A DNA stretch of 64,000 nucleotides from Lepidonotus clava (lineage: Eukaryota; Annelida; Polychaeta; Phyllodocida; Polynoidae), in contig OW387149.1 in assembly GCA_936440205.1 (NCBI GenBank), positions 4,174,114 to 4,238,113 on the forward strand. The letters are read 5' to 3'. How positions within the stretch are numbered: position 1 is the stretch's first letter; each line of letters begins with the position of its first letter. A model generated the notes under the pieces. That model saw only the letters and a program-made list of their open reading frames with translations, was not told the origin of the DNA and searched no databases. Of the stretch, positions 22,419-33,849 are shown one piece after another. The position numbers were made by a program, and so were the translations under genes.

Positions 22419-22571
22419 AACCTTGAAGGGAGTACTCGGGCAGTTATCACCCCTCGCTGGGACCCCGATATCAGCCCTCGGCCGGCCCTTCGGGCCCTGG
22501 CCTCGGGCTGATATCGGGGTCCCGGCTTAGGGTGATAACCACCCTCGTACTCCCTTCTTGGTTGGTTATAT
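22419..22571. repeat. large hairpin palindrome, arms of about 75 bp
   Basis: Arms run from AACCAACCTTGAAGGGAGTA to TACTCCCTTCTTGGTTGGTT. Inner arms include GTTATCACCC/GGGTGATAAC and GGGACCCCGATATCAGCCC with its complement. The short centre is around GGCCCTTCGGGCC. GC-rich against AT-rich flanks. No coding role; a foldback transposon or its remnant is the likeliest origin. TTATCACCC is shared with family G. Confidence 0.88.
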
Positions 22572-22799
22572 GTATATATCGGTCTAATATTTATGTGTCT
22601 ATGCAATGCTCCAGCGTTGTATGCAGTCCTATATCTCTGGAGCTCATCAATTTTTACTGAATGGTTTCAAGGCACCCACATCTTGATGTATGTATGTTAT
22701 CAAAAATGCATAGACATGGTAGTCTGTCAACAAGTTGGCTGAGCCAATAAGCAATAAGCACAAGTAGATTGGGTCGAATTTGACTAGTATAGAGAGTTA

Positions 22800-23500
22800 G
22801 GTCTCCTCCCAACCCCACCCCCAATTTGCTAGGGGCTTCCTTAAAACCTACAGCAGAATAAAACAGAATGGAAAAGTGTTTTGGCCTCAGGATGTAGGGG
22901 GAGGTGGGGGGGGGGGGTCCCAGAGGGGGCTGTGTCTAAACAGCAGAAACACACAAGAGGCCCCTGAGGGGGGTTCATAAGTGGGAACAGGGGCCAGAGA
23001 TAGAGGGACAAGGGCCCGGTGGGGGGGGGGGGCACTTGGGTCTCAAAAAGGTATTGATTTCCTAACGGACCCGCGAAGTGGGGGCGGTAAGCGTCAAAAT
23101 ATAGAGGTGGTCAGCCACCTTTTAAGCAAAAAGAGGGGGCGCTGAAGTAATCCACAGAACAATATAGAGGTGTTAACTTGAATGTTACCCTTAATGTTGC
23201 TTTATTACATAATAAAAGCTAATGATGTTTTCTCAGAAGTTTTCCTAAGCAATTTTGTTGATTTTTGTATGTTTCCTTGTAATAAGACACTCTGATTTAA
23301 GGGGCGGTGATCTGAGTCCCCGAAAAATAAGGGGCGGTCAACTAAAATTCAGGAGCGGTCAGTCTCGAAAAACATGGGTGGTAGTTTGGCAGTGGGTAGT
23401 AACCATCAAAGAGTCAGTGCCCCCCCCCCCCCCACGGGAGAAAGGGTGCAGTTTGGGGCACAGATAAGTGAGTGGGGGGGGGGGGGGCTTTCGCTGATTC
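22800..23500. repeat. G/C homopolymer-rich block
   Basis: Several runs of 9 to 13 G or C occur (near 22906, 23020, 23417 and 23474). Repeated phrases of the type AGGGGCGGTCA and AGAGGTGGTCAG are spread over 23090-23380. Several 60-130 codon frames here, on both strands, are glycine- or proline-rich low-complexity readings and are not called as genes. Confidence 0.6.
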
Positions 23501-23794
23501 CCAGCCCGGAGAGGCAGTCCTTATGGGGCTTGCGGGACCCAGCGGAGGCGCCCTGGAGGACCCTCGAGCGCCCCCCAGCGGAGCCTGTTGGAAGCACTCC
23601 AGGCTGGACTATTGGGTGGGGATGGCCCGCCCCTGGGTGGTGGTGGTGGAAGAGATGGGTGCCGCGCTTATTTCCCACTCGGAGGATTGTGAGAGTGGTA
23701 ATCACTCGTCCAATTCCCTCGGTCAGGGCAATAAAAGAAGAGGTTATTGACCTACTATAAGCAGCCGCCGGGCAATACGGTCACTCTTGATGTC

Positions 23795-23978
23795 CAGGGG
23801 CAGATACAAGATTTTCAAAGGGGGGGGGGGGGTGTTCAGCGTAAAGGCAAAGTAGAAAACCGCGTGCAATTGTGTGTACGCGCCCAGCATTTTCTACTCT
23901 TTTTGTAGTTTAGGGGTCCACCGAAAGGGTGGGGAGGGGGGTCAGGACCCTAAGGAATCCCCCCTGGAACTGCTCCTG
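23795..23978. mobile_element. family I hAT-like MITE, copy 1
   Basis: It begins CAGGGGCAGATACAAG and ends CCCCTGGAACTGCTCCTG. Inside are a G homopolymer, a segment with GTGCAATTGTGTGTACGCGC, and TTTGTAGTTTAGGGGTCCAC. Six copies in the window share these parts. CAGGGGCGGAT termini are typical of hAT non-autonomous elements; 8-bp duplications are hinted at in two copies (47710, 52900). Confidence 0.75.
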
Positions 23979-24120
23979 AAGTCTTTACACCATGTATAAA
24001 AACGAGAAGGTCAACGGTTATGTAAAGGTTCACCAGAAAATATTAACCATAATAATTTCTACAGAGTAAGAACCAATGTTTTCTGAACTGGGCCGATGGG
24101 GTGTTTGAAACTCCTGTACG

Positions 24121-24295
24121 CGGCCGTTTCATAACAAAACTTGCATAAAACCCCTGTAAATTGACCCAAGACTCCCGTAAACTGACCCAAAACTCCCATA
24201 AGCAAAAATAAAACTCACGTTGCTGTGGCGACCAAAAAGGTCATCGTAACTTATGAAACGCAAAACATACTGAGGTTTCTTATGAAACAGGCCAC
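24121..24295. mobile_element. family F MITE, copy 3
   Basis: Termini CGGCCGTTTCATAACAAAAC and GGTTTCTTATGAAACAGGCC. The inside repeats GTAAATTGACCCAAGACTCC-like words. The preceding GGGGTGTTTGAAACTCCTGT parallels the sequence before copy 2. Confidence 0.85.
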
Positions 24296-24879
24296 GGTAG
24301 TATTAAATCTGCAGCCTAAAGTGTACAATAGTGGAGAGGTTGCCACATGTAGCGCTGTAATTCTCTTCTCAGTACAACAGCTTTTTTAAACGTCATTTAT
24401 TACATGATATCCATCAGGGTTTTCCCTGGTTCTTAGGAGTATTATAAAAGGAGTATTTGATATTGTACAGCAATGAAGAGTGATACAAAACATGATGTTA
24501 ACTCAACACAACATAATCACAAACAAAATGGGGTGTACCTGCAGTCTCATGCTGAGACCTCCTAGCGGAGAGCGGCGGGGTCCAGAATATGTATGAAACA
24601 GATTTTACTTTTGTCTATGAATTCATTTACAGCCTCCATCTCTTTTCTGTACAAATGGTAAAAATCTAAAACTAAATTGTAAAACAAAGCAAGAATACAT
24701 GAGCCAAATATTTAGCAAAAGCCAGCCCCGAAACAATGGACGCTTTGGAAGCAGACAGATGAGGGTTGGTTGTCGCAGCCTTTCCGTACTCAGTAATGCA
24801 TGGAATGAGCTTCTAAAGCATCATTAGCGTGGGCCACTGCGCATTAAAAGAGACACATAATGAACGAGCAACAAACCTC
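24296..24879. other. unassigned
   Basis: No feature recognised. Confidence 0.4.
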
Positions 24880-25290
24880 TGACAAGGCGACCCCGGACGG
24901 CAGTTGTCCGCTGTTCCCCGGCGGCGCCCGCGGCGAAACACATAGCCCCACTGACGGCCGGCCGGCACCCAGCGATGGTATGAGGGACGCGCGGCGTCTA
25001 CTTGTTCAATATTGTCACCAGTAGACGCGGCAGGGACGCCAGAACCACCAAGACAGGCTGCCAACCACCATCCTCCCTCCATTCCCCTCCTCATATAACC
25101 TCCTCCAGCCCCTTCCTGCCCTATCCTACCTTCCCGCGGCAGCAGACGACATTTTTCCTTCCCGCCTAATTCCTTCCCGCCAAAAGCTGACGGCCGCCTG
25201 TCGACCTTCAATGTCGTCTGCTCCGGCCACGTGAGGTTAGCCGACCCTGGAGGTCATCGCCCCCGTCGCCATGGGAACGCAGGAGGAGGG
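24880..25290 (+). promoter_or_regulatory. CpG-rich promoter with E2F, E-box and RFX-like sites
   Basis: CpG density is clearly above the rest of the window (for example CCCCGGCGGCGCCCGCGGCG near 24920). Two E2F-like words lie ten bases apart (TTCCCGCCTAA and TTCCCGCCAAAA, near 25158-25182), followed by an E-box CCACGTGA (25228) and an X-box-like GTCGCCATGGGAAC (25265). This is the strongest promoter-like block in the window and sits about 300 bases upstream of the candidate exon at 25586. Transcription factor binding is inferred from motifs only. Confidence 0.6.
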
Positions 25291-25585
25291 AGAGGGATAG
25301 TACCACTACCACTACTAGCCACTGGAGGAATATACTATAAGGAAACCAGGAATCTGTGATAATATAACGACGACCGCCATTACGACTGCTACTTGCATCC
25401 AGCCATGGTTTTACCTAACCCGGAGTTTTACCTTTACCAGTCGGCTGACCCATTGACGAGGTGCATTCTGGGGGCAGGGGAATGCCGGGATACCCCCCAC
25501 GTGGTGGAGGGAGTGTTATTATGGGATGTGCAGTGAGTGAAGGTATCCACAGGACTAGTACTACAACAACTAACAACACACCAAC

Positions 25586-25618
25586 ATGGATTCGGACGAG
25601 GATATGGATGAGATCGAG
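25586..25618 (+). CDS. candidate first coding exon MDSDEDMDEIE
   Basis: Eleven codons begin at ACCAACATGG (good Kozak) and reach GATCGAG/GTCAGA, an acceptable though not ideal donor, in phase 0. An in-frame TAA lies 15 bases upstream of the ATG. If not spliced, the frame continues only to a TAG about 100 bases on. The highly acidic start resembles the 4392 exon, and both end in phase 0, so they could be alternative first exons of one gene. No downstream exon was identified in the window. Confidence 0.45.
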
Positions 25619-26939
25619 GTCAGAATTAAAACAATTTTCTTTATTTTCACATGGGAATTACACATGATCTTGCAGTTGTTAATTGAGTAGTGACAATATG
25701 CGTGATAAACTTATATAATGTATAACATAATGTTTGATGAGCAAATGGAGACATTAGATATTAAATAACGTATTTCAATAATAGAATCAATAATGGAAAA
25801 ACATTTCCTCCTTTTTTCTCGTGTTTTGTGTTGGTAAATAATGGGAAAAAGGCCAAGGCAAGTGCCATCGATTCATTGGGTTGTATTACCTATCTAACTG
25901 TTGGCAAAGCACGTGTATATTTGTCCTTGCAGAAGCCTTGCGACGACCTCGCAACATAAGATATTCTTTATGCTCCTTTGTCATCAGGTGTTAGGATGAC
26001 GCTTATGTCACCATGTAATATGCATAATAGATATGATCTTTACATATTTTATGATATATAAATAGTTGATGTGTCTTATTATACATTTTCTGTATTGAGG
26101 GATATAAGTTGGTTATAGGGCCTATTACCTATGGGTATTATAAAACTTGATATAGTTTCTGTATTAATGTATTAGAATATTGGGTATATATTACCATATA
26201 TGAATGCTATATTAACCTTTAACAATTTTCTTTGCTAAAGTATTAGGACACTATATCTAGGACATCGGTAACATTCACTAGGATATGAATATACGTTGCT
26301 TATACTAGGATATAAGTGCTATTGCTTATGCTAGGATATAAGAAATATACACTATATATGAGTAAGATACATCTTTATACATTTTCTGTGTTAATGTAGG
26401 CCTATTAGAACACTGGTCTTGTCATGGTACAGGCGACAAATATAAAATCTACATACGTTTCATTACACAAAGTTAATTCTAAGCTAAGCCAACATCTTCT
26501 GCTTTCAAAAACACCAGCCTTGAAATTTAAAGCCCGAATCCAACTGCATTTCCTACAACCAAACGTCAAACTCTCAACTCCCTTTGAATGTCAACTTAAT
26601 CTCAGTATTGAGTCCTGCCTTGAGAGAATATCAGAACAAAAATGCAAACCAAGCAAACTCGACAAACCGATTGGGTTAACCCATCGTGTGGCTACATTTT
26701 CCACTGGTAAGGGGGAGGGACCAGCCAGTCCTTAACCCCCCTACTCCCACACCCAAGAAACAAATTACAGAATCCCAAATAAAAAGAGATGGGCTTGTGG
26801 GGAGGCGGGAGGAGCCACCACGACCCGCCGACCGGGCTATGTCAGCTCATTAATCGACTAAAGTCAGCTCAACTTGGTTTAGCTTGGCTCATTCTTTGGG
26901 AGCTGAGTTGCTCAGTGCCACGGATGAGTGAGTTTGGAT
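25619..26939 (+). other. AT-rich sequence, probably intron
   Basis: If the exon at 25586 is real this is its first intron. It holds repeated words GGATATAAG (26290-26345) and TACATTTTCTGTRTTRATG (near 26085 and 26380). The 103-codon frame at 26424-26735 has no recognisable domain. Confidence 0.35.
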
Positions 26940-27180
26940 GCTTCTGTCTATGAGTTTGACCTAATATAATTATTGACTATTGGGTTGGAACAAGTTATCC
27001 TAAATATTAATGAAGTATTCCCTCTTCTTTCTATGTGTTTGACTCAATTTAATCGTTGGGTTGAAACTGGAGCGGAGGACTCTGGCTTCACTCTATGTGT
27101 ATATATGATTCAATGTTGATGGCTGGGGTCAAACCGGCGACCCTTAATATTAGTGAGTAGCTCTAGCTTTTCTCTATGTT
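26940..27180. repeat. diverged tandem repeat, about 80-95 bp
   Basis: The phrase TTTCTATGTGTTTGACTCAA and variants recur near 26946, 27030, 27092 and 27172, each followed by ATTGGGTTGAAAC-like words and a CCTTAATATTAGTGA-like segment. Three to four degraded copies. Confidence 0.6.
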
Positions 27181-27899
27181 ATTTAGAGGTGTTCTTATCC
27201 TTTTCCTTATCCTCAACCTAAAGACGTTTACGACATCCTTCTCGAATAGGATATGATCTTCTCTGTCTGCAGAAATCAAAAAACTACATATATGAGCCCA
27301 AATTCCCTGCTGCAAAATCCCTACAATTACATACCAAGAGCCCTGGACCATGAGCATTATAATTGATCATATTTGCTGTAAATAAATGACATTATTAAGT
27401 AAATTCTGTTTAAATTGTCTTTGCATTCCCAATACTTTTACACCAAGTAGACTCATGAATTATATATAAATATGCAATGCAAACTACGGAAGCAATCATG
27501 CATCATATGTGGGATGTGTTGTCTATAGTAACGTATAGCTTCAGCTCATAACCTATACTTATCCTATTTACGAGCTCCAACCTAACTAATCCATTTGCTA
27601 AATCTCTGTTATCCCCCACAAGCCGAGACTTATCGCTCGGATAAGGTAATCAATCATTGGACTAAGAAACTCAATTAAGAATTCTATTCATAGCCAGTGC
27701 AGAGAGAGTCAGAGTGTTTCCATTGGTACAATCTTATCAAAACAAATGACCGATCATTTTTTTTATTTCGCAATCTGAAAGTGTAAGCCAATATAGAAAT
27801 GCTTCGATATCTAGACAGGCATTGGGGGTGATATTGAACAAGTCGCAGGGGTCTGGATGTAAGATTGAAGCTACAGGGAGGGTTTGCCGCCAGCGAGTA
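27181..27899. other. unassigned
   Basis: No feature recognised. Confidence 0.4.
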
Positions 27900-28114
27900 A
27901 AAGCCTGTATTCCACCAGGCGATTCCGACAACCGGTGATTTAGTAATTCATAACATTCAACCAGTTATATGACAAAAGACCATGCATCCTACACATCATC
28001 TGAAAGAGAATTAAAAACTCATTCTAATAATATATAAGATGTCGATGATTAATCCTTATTTACACTGCTAATTTTTGAAATCGGGAGTAAAATCGGCTAG
28101 TGGAATACAGCCTT
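27900..28114. mobile_element. family B MITE (type copy)
   Basis: Left end AAGCCTGTATTCCACCAGG, right end GGCTAGTGGAATACAGCCT, with TAA on both sides. The middle carries CATGCATCCTACACATCATC, GAAAGAGAATTAAAA and ATATATAAGATGTCGATG, found in all B and C copies. The outermost TIR is shared with families C and D, suggesting one PIF/Harbinger-like transposase moved them all. Confidence 0.88.
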
Positions 28115-28504
28115 AATGCCACCGAGGGAACCGACGGGCTGCGAGTCAAAAAAGAAAATGAGCAATTCCCCTCTGGGAATAAATATCACCAGGCTGGGCT
28201 GGAGGCTGTTTTATAGTCATAAAGAGCTACTCACTGTAGCTATTTTTAGCAACAGCCATTGGTGTCCTGCTCACTGGCCCCTTTCAGCTCGACCAAACCC
28301 TTAAAGCGAGCGGGGCCACTGCCAAAAATCAATTTGGAGAAAATTAAGTCAACAGGGCCTTTTGAGGACACTGCGAAAGGGGGGTATTTTCCCTGGGAAG
28401 CGATTTGTTATTTCGGATCAGGGGATTTCGACTGGGTTGGTTTTTAGAGATTGTGGGAGAAATCTCCGCTTTAGAGCGGAGTCCGGGACACCAGGGGAAT
28501 CTGA
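28115..28504. other. unassigned
   Basis: No gene recognised. A short hairpin TCCGCTTTAGAGCGGA lies near 28470. Confidence 0.4.
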
Positions 28505-28620
28505 GCATGCGCAAAAAGAGGCAGTGAAATATGGCGGGGCCGTGGTAATGGACTATTCCCCGGAATGTGATTTGAGATTTTGTAACTCGTCTCAAATACC
28601 ATGCGCACTAAAAGGGGGCA
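28505..28620 (+). promoter_or_regulatory. NRF1 plus YY1 motif cluster
   Basis: NRF1 core GCATGCGCA at 28505, YY1-type AAATATGGCGG at 28527, and a second NRF1-like CCATGCGCACT near 28600. This pairing is common in housekeeping promoters of animals. No exon with a donor was identified downstream, and a family D MITE begins about 120 bases away. Confidence 0.35.
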
Positions 28621-28736
28621 GAAGGGGGCAAAGTGAAGCTACAAAAGTCCGTTAATTGAATATATCTAGGCTGATCTCTAACATTAAAAAATGTGGTCGT
28701 ACTTCTAACATGCACTTTTTCATACGAGGAGAATAA

Positions 28737-29016
28737 AGGCCATATTCCATTATACAGTGGAAGGCCATTTGTGGTTGGCTTATCTGCCACTGCAAGCAAT
28801 TTGTGTTTCAGAAACGAACATGTTGGTTTCTGCCACCACAAGCATTCAATAGAAAAGCTATATAAAATCATTGGCCACTGCAAGGGCCATCGCAAGTGCC
28901 ACTGCAAGCAGTTTCTATATTCCACCTTGCGGTGCCCTGATTTACTTGTGGCGGGGCCAAACACTGCCAGTAAAACGCCCAACACAAGCAAAATGCCGCA
29001 AAGTGGAATATGTCCC
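28737..29016. mobile_element. family D MITE, full-length copy
   Basis: Left end AGGCCATATTCCATTATACA, right end GCAAAGTGGAATATGTCCC. The interior carries repeated GCCACTGCAAGCAATTTG words, GAACATGTTGG, and an internal TTCTATATTCCACCTTGCGG that resembles a terminus, suggesting a composite. The open frames on both strands across it are incidental. Confidence 0.85.
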
Positions 29017-29329
29017 TAGCCTGATCGGAAGTAGTGATACTAGGGATGAGCTTTCTCTCTCTGAGCTGTTTCACGAGTGAACCTTTAATATGGGATATCA
29101 AATTAAATAAAGGGTGGTTGTTGCTGCAGCTGACAGAAATAATCAGGCCAATCTACATGAATTTCACATTACTGATGACCACGTTTTGTGATAGTGAGAA
29201 CTAAGTGGAAATATCTGCAATCACCAACCAACACCACTATGGGAACAGATTATTAGGCCATATGCAAAAAGTTGCGAATTCATCCTGAATAAACTACCCA
29301 AATATGGACTCGAACAGGACTCTAGCATA
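29017..29329. other. unassigned
   Basis: No feature recognised. Confidence 0.4.
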
Positions 29330-29513
29330 CAGGGGCTGACACAGGATTTCGGAAAGGGGGCATAGACCGCATTTAGGCTAAGTACTAAAATGGTGTGCGT
29401 TCCATTTTTGTGCAAGTGTGCACAACGTTTTTTTTCCCTCATTGGCCAGTTTAAGTCCCCAACAAAAGGAGGGAGTCAGGGCCCCCTGCACTTCCCCCAT
29501 GGATCCTCCCATG
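29330..29513. mobile_element. family I hAT-like MITE, copy 2
   Basis: Begins CAGGGGCTGACACAGGATTT, ends CCCATGGATCCTCCCATG, with the shared GGCTAAGTACTAAAATGG segment. Older than copies 5 and 6. Confidence 0.65.
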
Positions 29514-29689
29514 ACATATTACTTAAAGCCTTAAATCCTAACGACCATGTTCTCATACATTTTCCATGCCCAGCCTATACATATATAACCTGCCTAAGCG
29601 TAAAACAAGGACATCATCTCTTATATATGGCTCCGCTAGGTTGAGGCTTTAATCGCCCTCCGAAGCCATAATGAACCATTTGCTGTCGG

Positions 29690-30060
29690 AATAGCCCGGG
29701 AGGGAAAGGGGTCACTTGGGCTAGAAATGGGTACCGACTGCGGTCAGACCCTCAAGGGACTGTGGTTGCGGATCATCGATTTTGCTCAAAAAGGGGGCTG
29801 ACAAATCATCAAACCACCATTTAGGAGGGCTGTCAAAAATAGATTATAGATTAAAAGTCACTTGCAGTTAATTATATTCCTCCATAATGGCTCTAAAACA
29901 AATCATCACATTCTGAAATCAGATCCTGACCAAGAAATTTAATTCAGTTCTTTCGCTGAGGCTGTCCCTGAGCTATCCTAAAAAGTGGGGGCCGTCAGAG
30001 TGTGCTAGTTTTTATGGGGACTGTGAAATTCATGAGAAGGAAGGGTGTGTGTAGTTTCAC
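29690..30060. repeat. interspersed repeat J, copy 1
   Basis: About 370 bases align by eye with 53110-53500: GGGTACCGACTGCGGTCAGA, CTCAAAAAGGGGGCTGACAAA, ATTTAGGAGGGCTGTC, ACAAATCATCACATTCTGA, CTATCCTAAAAAG. Both copies sit beside a family I element. Nature unknown. Confidence 0.7.
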
Positions 30061-30088
30061 AGTTGTTACTACCATCATATCTACTGAG

Positions 30089-30259
30089 CATGGGCTGATC
30101 CAAGGGAGGGAGACCAGGGGGTCCTGACCCCTCCTGTTTGGTGGACCCCTGAACTACAAAAAGGTGAAATGTTGTGCACATGCATGCGAATTTATGCCGT
30201 TTTAGTACTTAGCCTTTATGTTCACCCGCCCCCTTTCGGAAATCCTGTATCCGCCCCTG
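30089..30259. mobile_element. family I hAT-like MITE, copy 3
   Basis: Left CATGGGCTGATCCAAGGG, right CCTGTATCCGCCCCTG. It shares GGTGGACCCCTGAACTACAA and TTTTAGTACTTAGCCTTTAT with copy 5, in the same orientation. Confidence 0.8.
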
Positions 30260-30369
30260 CTGAGTGCCCCCCTCCCCCAGGGATAGCAGCCCATGTTATC
30301 TCTTTACGGTCAGTTCACTGAGCGCCCTAACCGATACTTTATGGCCTCCCTACTCCTGCGGCTAGACTA

Positions 30370-31745
30370 CAAACTAGGGGGTGAGCCTCATTTTTAATCT
30401 CCACCATTGGAGACAAATCAGGCTCACTTTTTGTCACCCGCTTCCCCTGTTTCCTATCCCAGAATCCCCTCGTCTCTCCTGACACCCCAGACTCTATGGA
30501 TCGGTCCGGAGGGATTTGACATTTTTACACAGAAGCTAATGTTTACTTATATAGAAGGGTCACTCCCTCTTCGTGGTTTTGTTTAACACAGAGTGTTTAC
30601 TTACATAGAGGGGTCACCCCTTCTTGGTTTTGTTTACCACATAGTAAGTTCATATATATAGACAGGTCACTCCCTACAAATCAGGCTCACTTTTTGTCAC
30701 CAGCTCCCCCCATTTCCTGTCCCAGGATCCCCTTGCCACTCCTGACATCCCAGACAGAATGGATCGGTCTGGAGGGATTCAGCATTTTTACACAGAGGGG
30801 TTAGTTACTTATATAGATGGCTCACTCCTTTTTGTGGTTATGATTAACACAGAGTGTTTACTTACATAGACTGGTCACTCCCTATGAATCAGGCTCACTT
30901 TTTGTCACCCGCTCCCCCCGTTTCCTATCCCAGAATCCCCTTGCCACTCCTGACATCCCAGACAGAATGGATCGGTCCCGAGGGATTCAGCGTTATTTTA
31001 CACAGAGGGTTTTCTTACATAGAGGGGTATCTCCATCTTGTTGGTTATGTGTCACACAGAGTGTTTACTTATATAGACTGGTCACTCCCTACAAATCAGG
31101 CTCAAATTTTTTGTCACCCTTTCCCCCCATTTCCTATCCCAGAATCCCCTTGTCACTCCTGACACCCCAGACTGAATGGATCGGTCCAGAGGGAGAAGTC
31201 TCTGTCACACAGAGGGTTTACCTATATATTGAATGGTCACTCCCTCTTGGTGGTTATGTTAGACACAGACTGTGTACTTATATAGACAGGTCACTCCCTA
31301 CAAACCAGGCTGCTTTTTTGTCACCCGCTTCCCGTTTCCTATCCCAGAATCCCTTTGTCACTCCCGACACCCCAGACTGTATGGATCGGCCTGGGGGGAG
31401 AAGTCTCTGTCACACAGAGGGTTTACTTATATATAGAATGGTCACTCCCTCTTGGTGGTTATGTTTAACAGTAACACAGATTGTTTACTTATATGGACGG
31501 TCACTCCCTACATACAAGGCTCACTTTTTGGCACCCACTCCCCCCAGTTTCCTATCCCAGAATCCCCTTGTCACTCCCGACACCCCAGACTATGGATTGG
31601 CCTAGAGGGATTTTGCGTTTTCACACAGAGTGTTTACGTAAATGGAGGGGTCACTCCCTCTTGGTGGTTATCTGTGAACTTAGAGTGTACTTATACAGAC
31701 TGGTCACTGCCTATTTTTATGGCTGAACGGATTTATCACCCGTTC
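30370..31745. repeat. about 207-bp satellite, six units
   Basis: The word ATGGATCGGTC recurs near 30497, 30760, 30967, 31177, 31381 and 31593; the last five are spaced 204 to 212. Each unit holds CTCACTTTTTGTCACCC, TTTCCTATCCCAGAATCCCC, GACACCCCAGACT, and two half-repeats of about 60 bp built on CACAGAGTGTTTACTTATAT and GGTCACTCCCT. The first interval has one extra half-repeat (262 bp). A 212-codon + strand frame crosses three units but is judged incidental. Confidence 0.92.
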
Positions 31746-32934
31746 TCATTGACACAGGGGTCAGAATGATGGTATTTGTATAATGAGAATTTGTCATAGG
31801 CTGTTTCTAGCTTGTACATGTACCCTGCGATTGGAAGTACATGGATGTCTTGCAACTATATGTATCTTTTGCAATAAACTCTAACATACTGCCGGCCTAT
31901 GTTCACTGTAGTTGGTTGAGTTGGCACGTGAATTTGCAAATTATAATTAAAACGTCTACTCAAAATTTGCTGATGTTTGTGGTATTTCAAATCAAACATA
32001 CAGTTAAATGCAACATACTATAATAAGGAGGAGCGTTGGGGGCATCCGAGAGTTGCCATACAACCCATAGGGGATGATAGTTGATTTGCTCCACTCTGCC
32101 TGATCTAGCCCCTCTGATCCTACCCTCAGCCTGTCCTGTTAGATCTCAACCCTCTGAAATTGCTTAACGAAATCCCCCAGTCCTAGACATCAATAGACAT
32201 TAGGTTTTATACCTATTCCGACATCGACGTGGGAGTTTGGGGAGGATAGATGGATATATCATAGGGCACATCGTTACATACAGAGGGCTGGCACTGTCAG
32301 TAGAAATCTAGGATACTGACAGATACGCACCTATTTGTCTTCAAAATCTATACCCAAACTGGCAGGGTGTAGGCCTATAAGTGTAAGCGATGAGGAAAGT
32401 TAGATAAGCGTTGCAGAGTAATGATTTTATGTCTAGGGCTATGAAATATTCTGTCAGGTATTTGGAGATAGACATCTTTTATAGCTTTGGTTGTCACACA
32501 TATAGTGGTAACATAGGTAGGAGTAAAGTGAAGTGTCAGTGCCCTGCTGCAACATTCAGAATTCGTTATCTACTAGAGAAATATGTTTTAAGTAGTAATA
32601 AAAGTGACATTTGAAAATAAGCATCTATGAAACATCTGTACTAATGTCATCTTTTCCAATTTCCTGAATTTACCGAGGAGTAGTTAATGTAACATACATG
32701 TTCTGTAACGTTAATAAAACGCCAGACCCCTGGTTGGGTATAAAAGGTAAACGCTAGTGATCAATGATCTATCGCAATACACTGTCCATTCAATATTTAA
32801 TGTGACACTATATCTAGAAGATCAGTCAAAGTGTCGTCTAAACATATGGATACAATATATCGAATCTAGAATAATTCATAGATAGGTAAAGGCAAATTCT
32901 CTGAGCAGTTCGTTAGATCTGGTCCCCAATCTAC
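31746..32934. other. unassigned; family G fragment
   Basis: A fragment of family G lies at about 32028-32082 (TTGGGGGCATCCGAGAGTTG, then ACAACCCATAGGGGATGA). The rest is unrecognised AT-rich sequence. Confidence 0.5.
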
Positions 32935-33405
32935 GACTGTCTAGTTCCTAATACTTGGTTGTCTAATTCACTAATCTACAGTTGTCTAGTCCCAATCCAA
33001 GGTTCCTCAGTTCCCATTCCACTCTTATTTAGTAGTCATTTCACAGTTGTAGAGTCCCCAATCCACAGATTTCTACTCCCAATCCACCCCTGTCTAGTCC
33101 CCAATCAACAGCTGTATAGTCCCCAATCCATGACTGTCTAGTCCCAAATTTACGACTCTCTAGTCACCAATCCACTGCTGTCTAGTCCCCAATCCACAGT
33201 CCCCAATCCACAGCTTTCTAGTCCAAAATCCATCCCTGTTTACTCTCCAATCCACCCCTGTCTAGTCCCCAATGCACGTCTGTCTAGCCCCCAATGCACA
33301 GCTTTCTAGTCTCCAATCCACTGCTGTCTAGTCCCAAATCCACTGCTTTCTACTCCCCAACCCACGGCTGCCTATTCCCCAATCCTGTCTAGTCCCCAAT
33401 CCACA
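32935..33405. repeat. about 20-bp CTAGTCCCCAATCCAC minisatellite
   Basis: About 22 copies of CTGTCTAGTCCCCAATCCAC with many substitutions and some missing bases. Confidence 0.92.
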
Positions 33406-33849
33406 CATCCAACCAGGAGCATTCCAACCCTCATCTGTGTGGCTGACCAGGGGGACCTAAGATGGGTCCAAGTCGGCCCGGTGATTTCGGCCCGTGGGTT
33501 AGGCCCAGGGAATTAGGCCCCGAATCTAATTGGTCACGGGCTCTACTTGGCTGATTAGGTTGATCTTGGGGTCACTTTCAGTCTCAGGGGTAATCTCAAA
33601 TTATTATCTGGGTACAAAATATACCCATCAATGCATAGCATAGTGTCGAGTATATTGGACACTGTCTGCTACGGTACGGTGTATCAAAATATTTTACTGT
33701 AAGCTTAGATAGACCTAAAGCCTTTGTTTTCTTATAATTTCTATATATATATATATTAGTGCAAACCTGTTTTTGTAGTTATACCAAGTTGTATATATAG
33801 AGGTTATTTGAGATCATTCGAAATTTAAGAAGCAAATGCTAGTGTAAAG
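33406..33849. other. unassigned
   Basis: No feature recognised. Confidence 0.4.

Noticed and set aside
26424-26735. 103-codon frame
   Set aside because: No recognisable motif; length is not unusual by chance in 64 kb.
30967-31605. 212-codon open frame
   Set aside because: It lies wholly in the ~207-bp satellite, changes its reading between units and has no domain.
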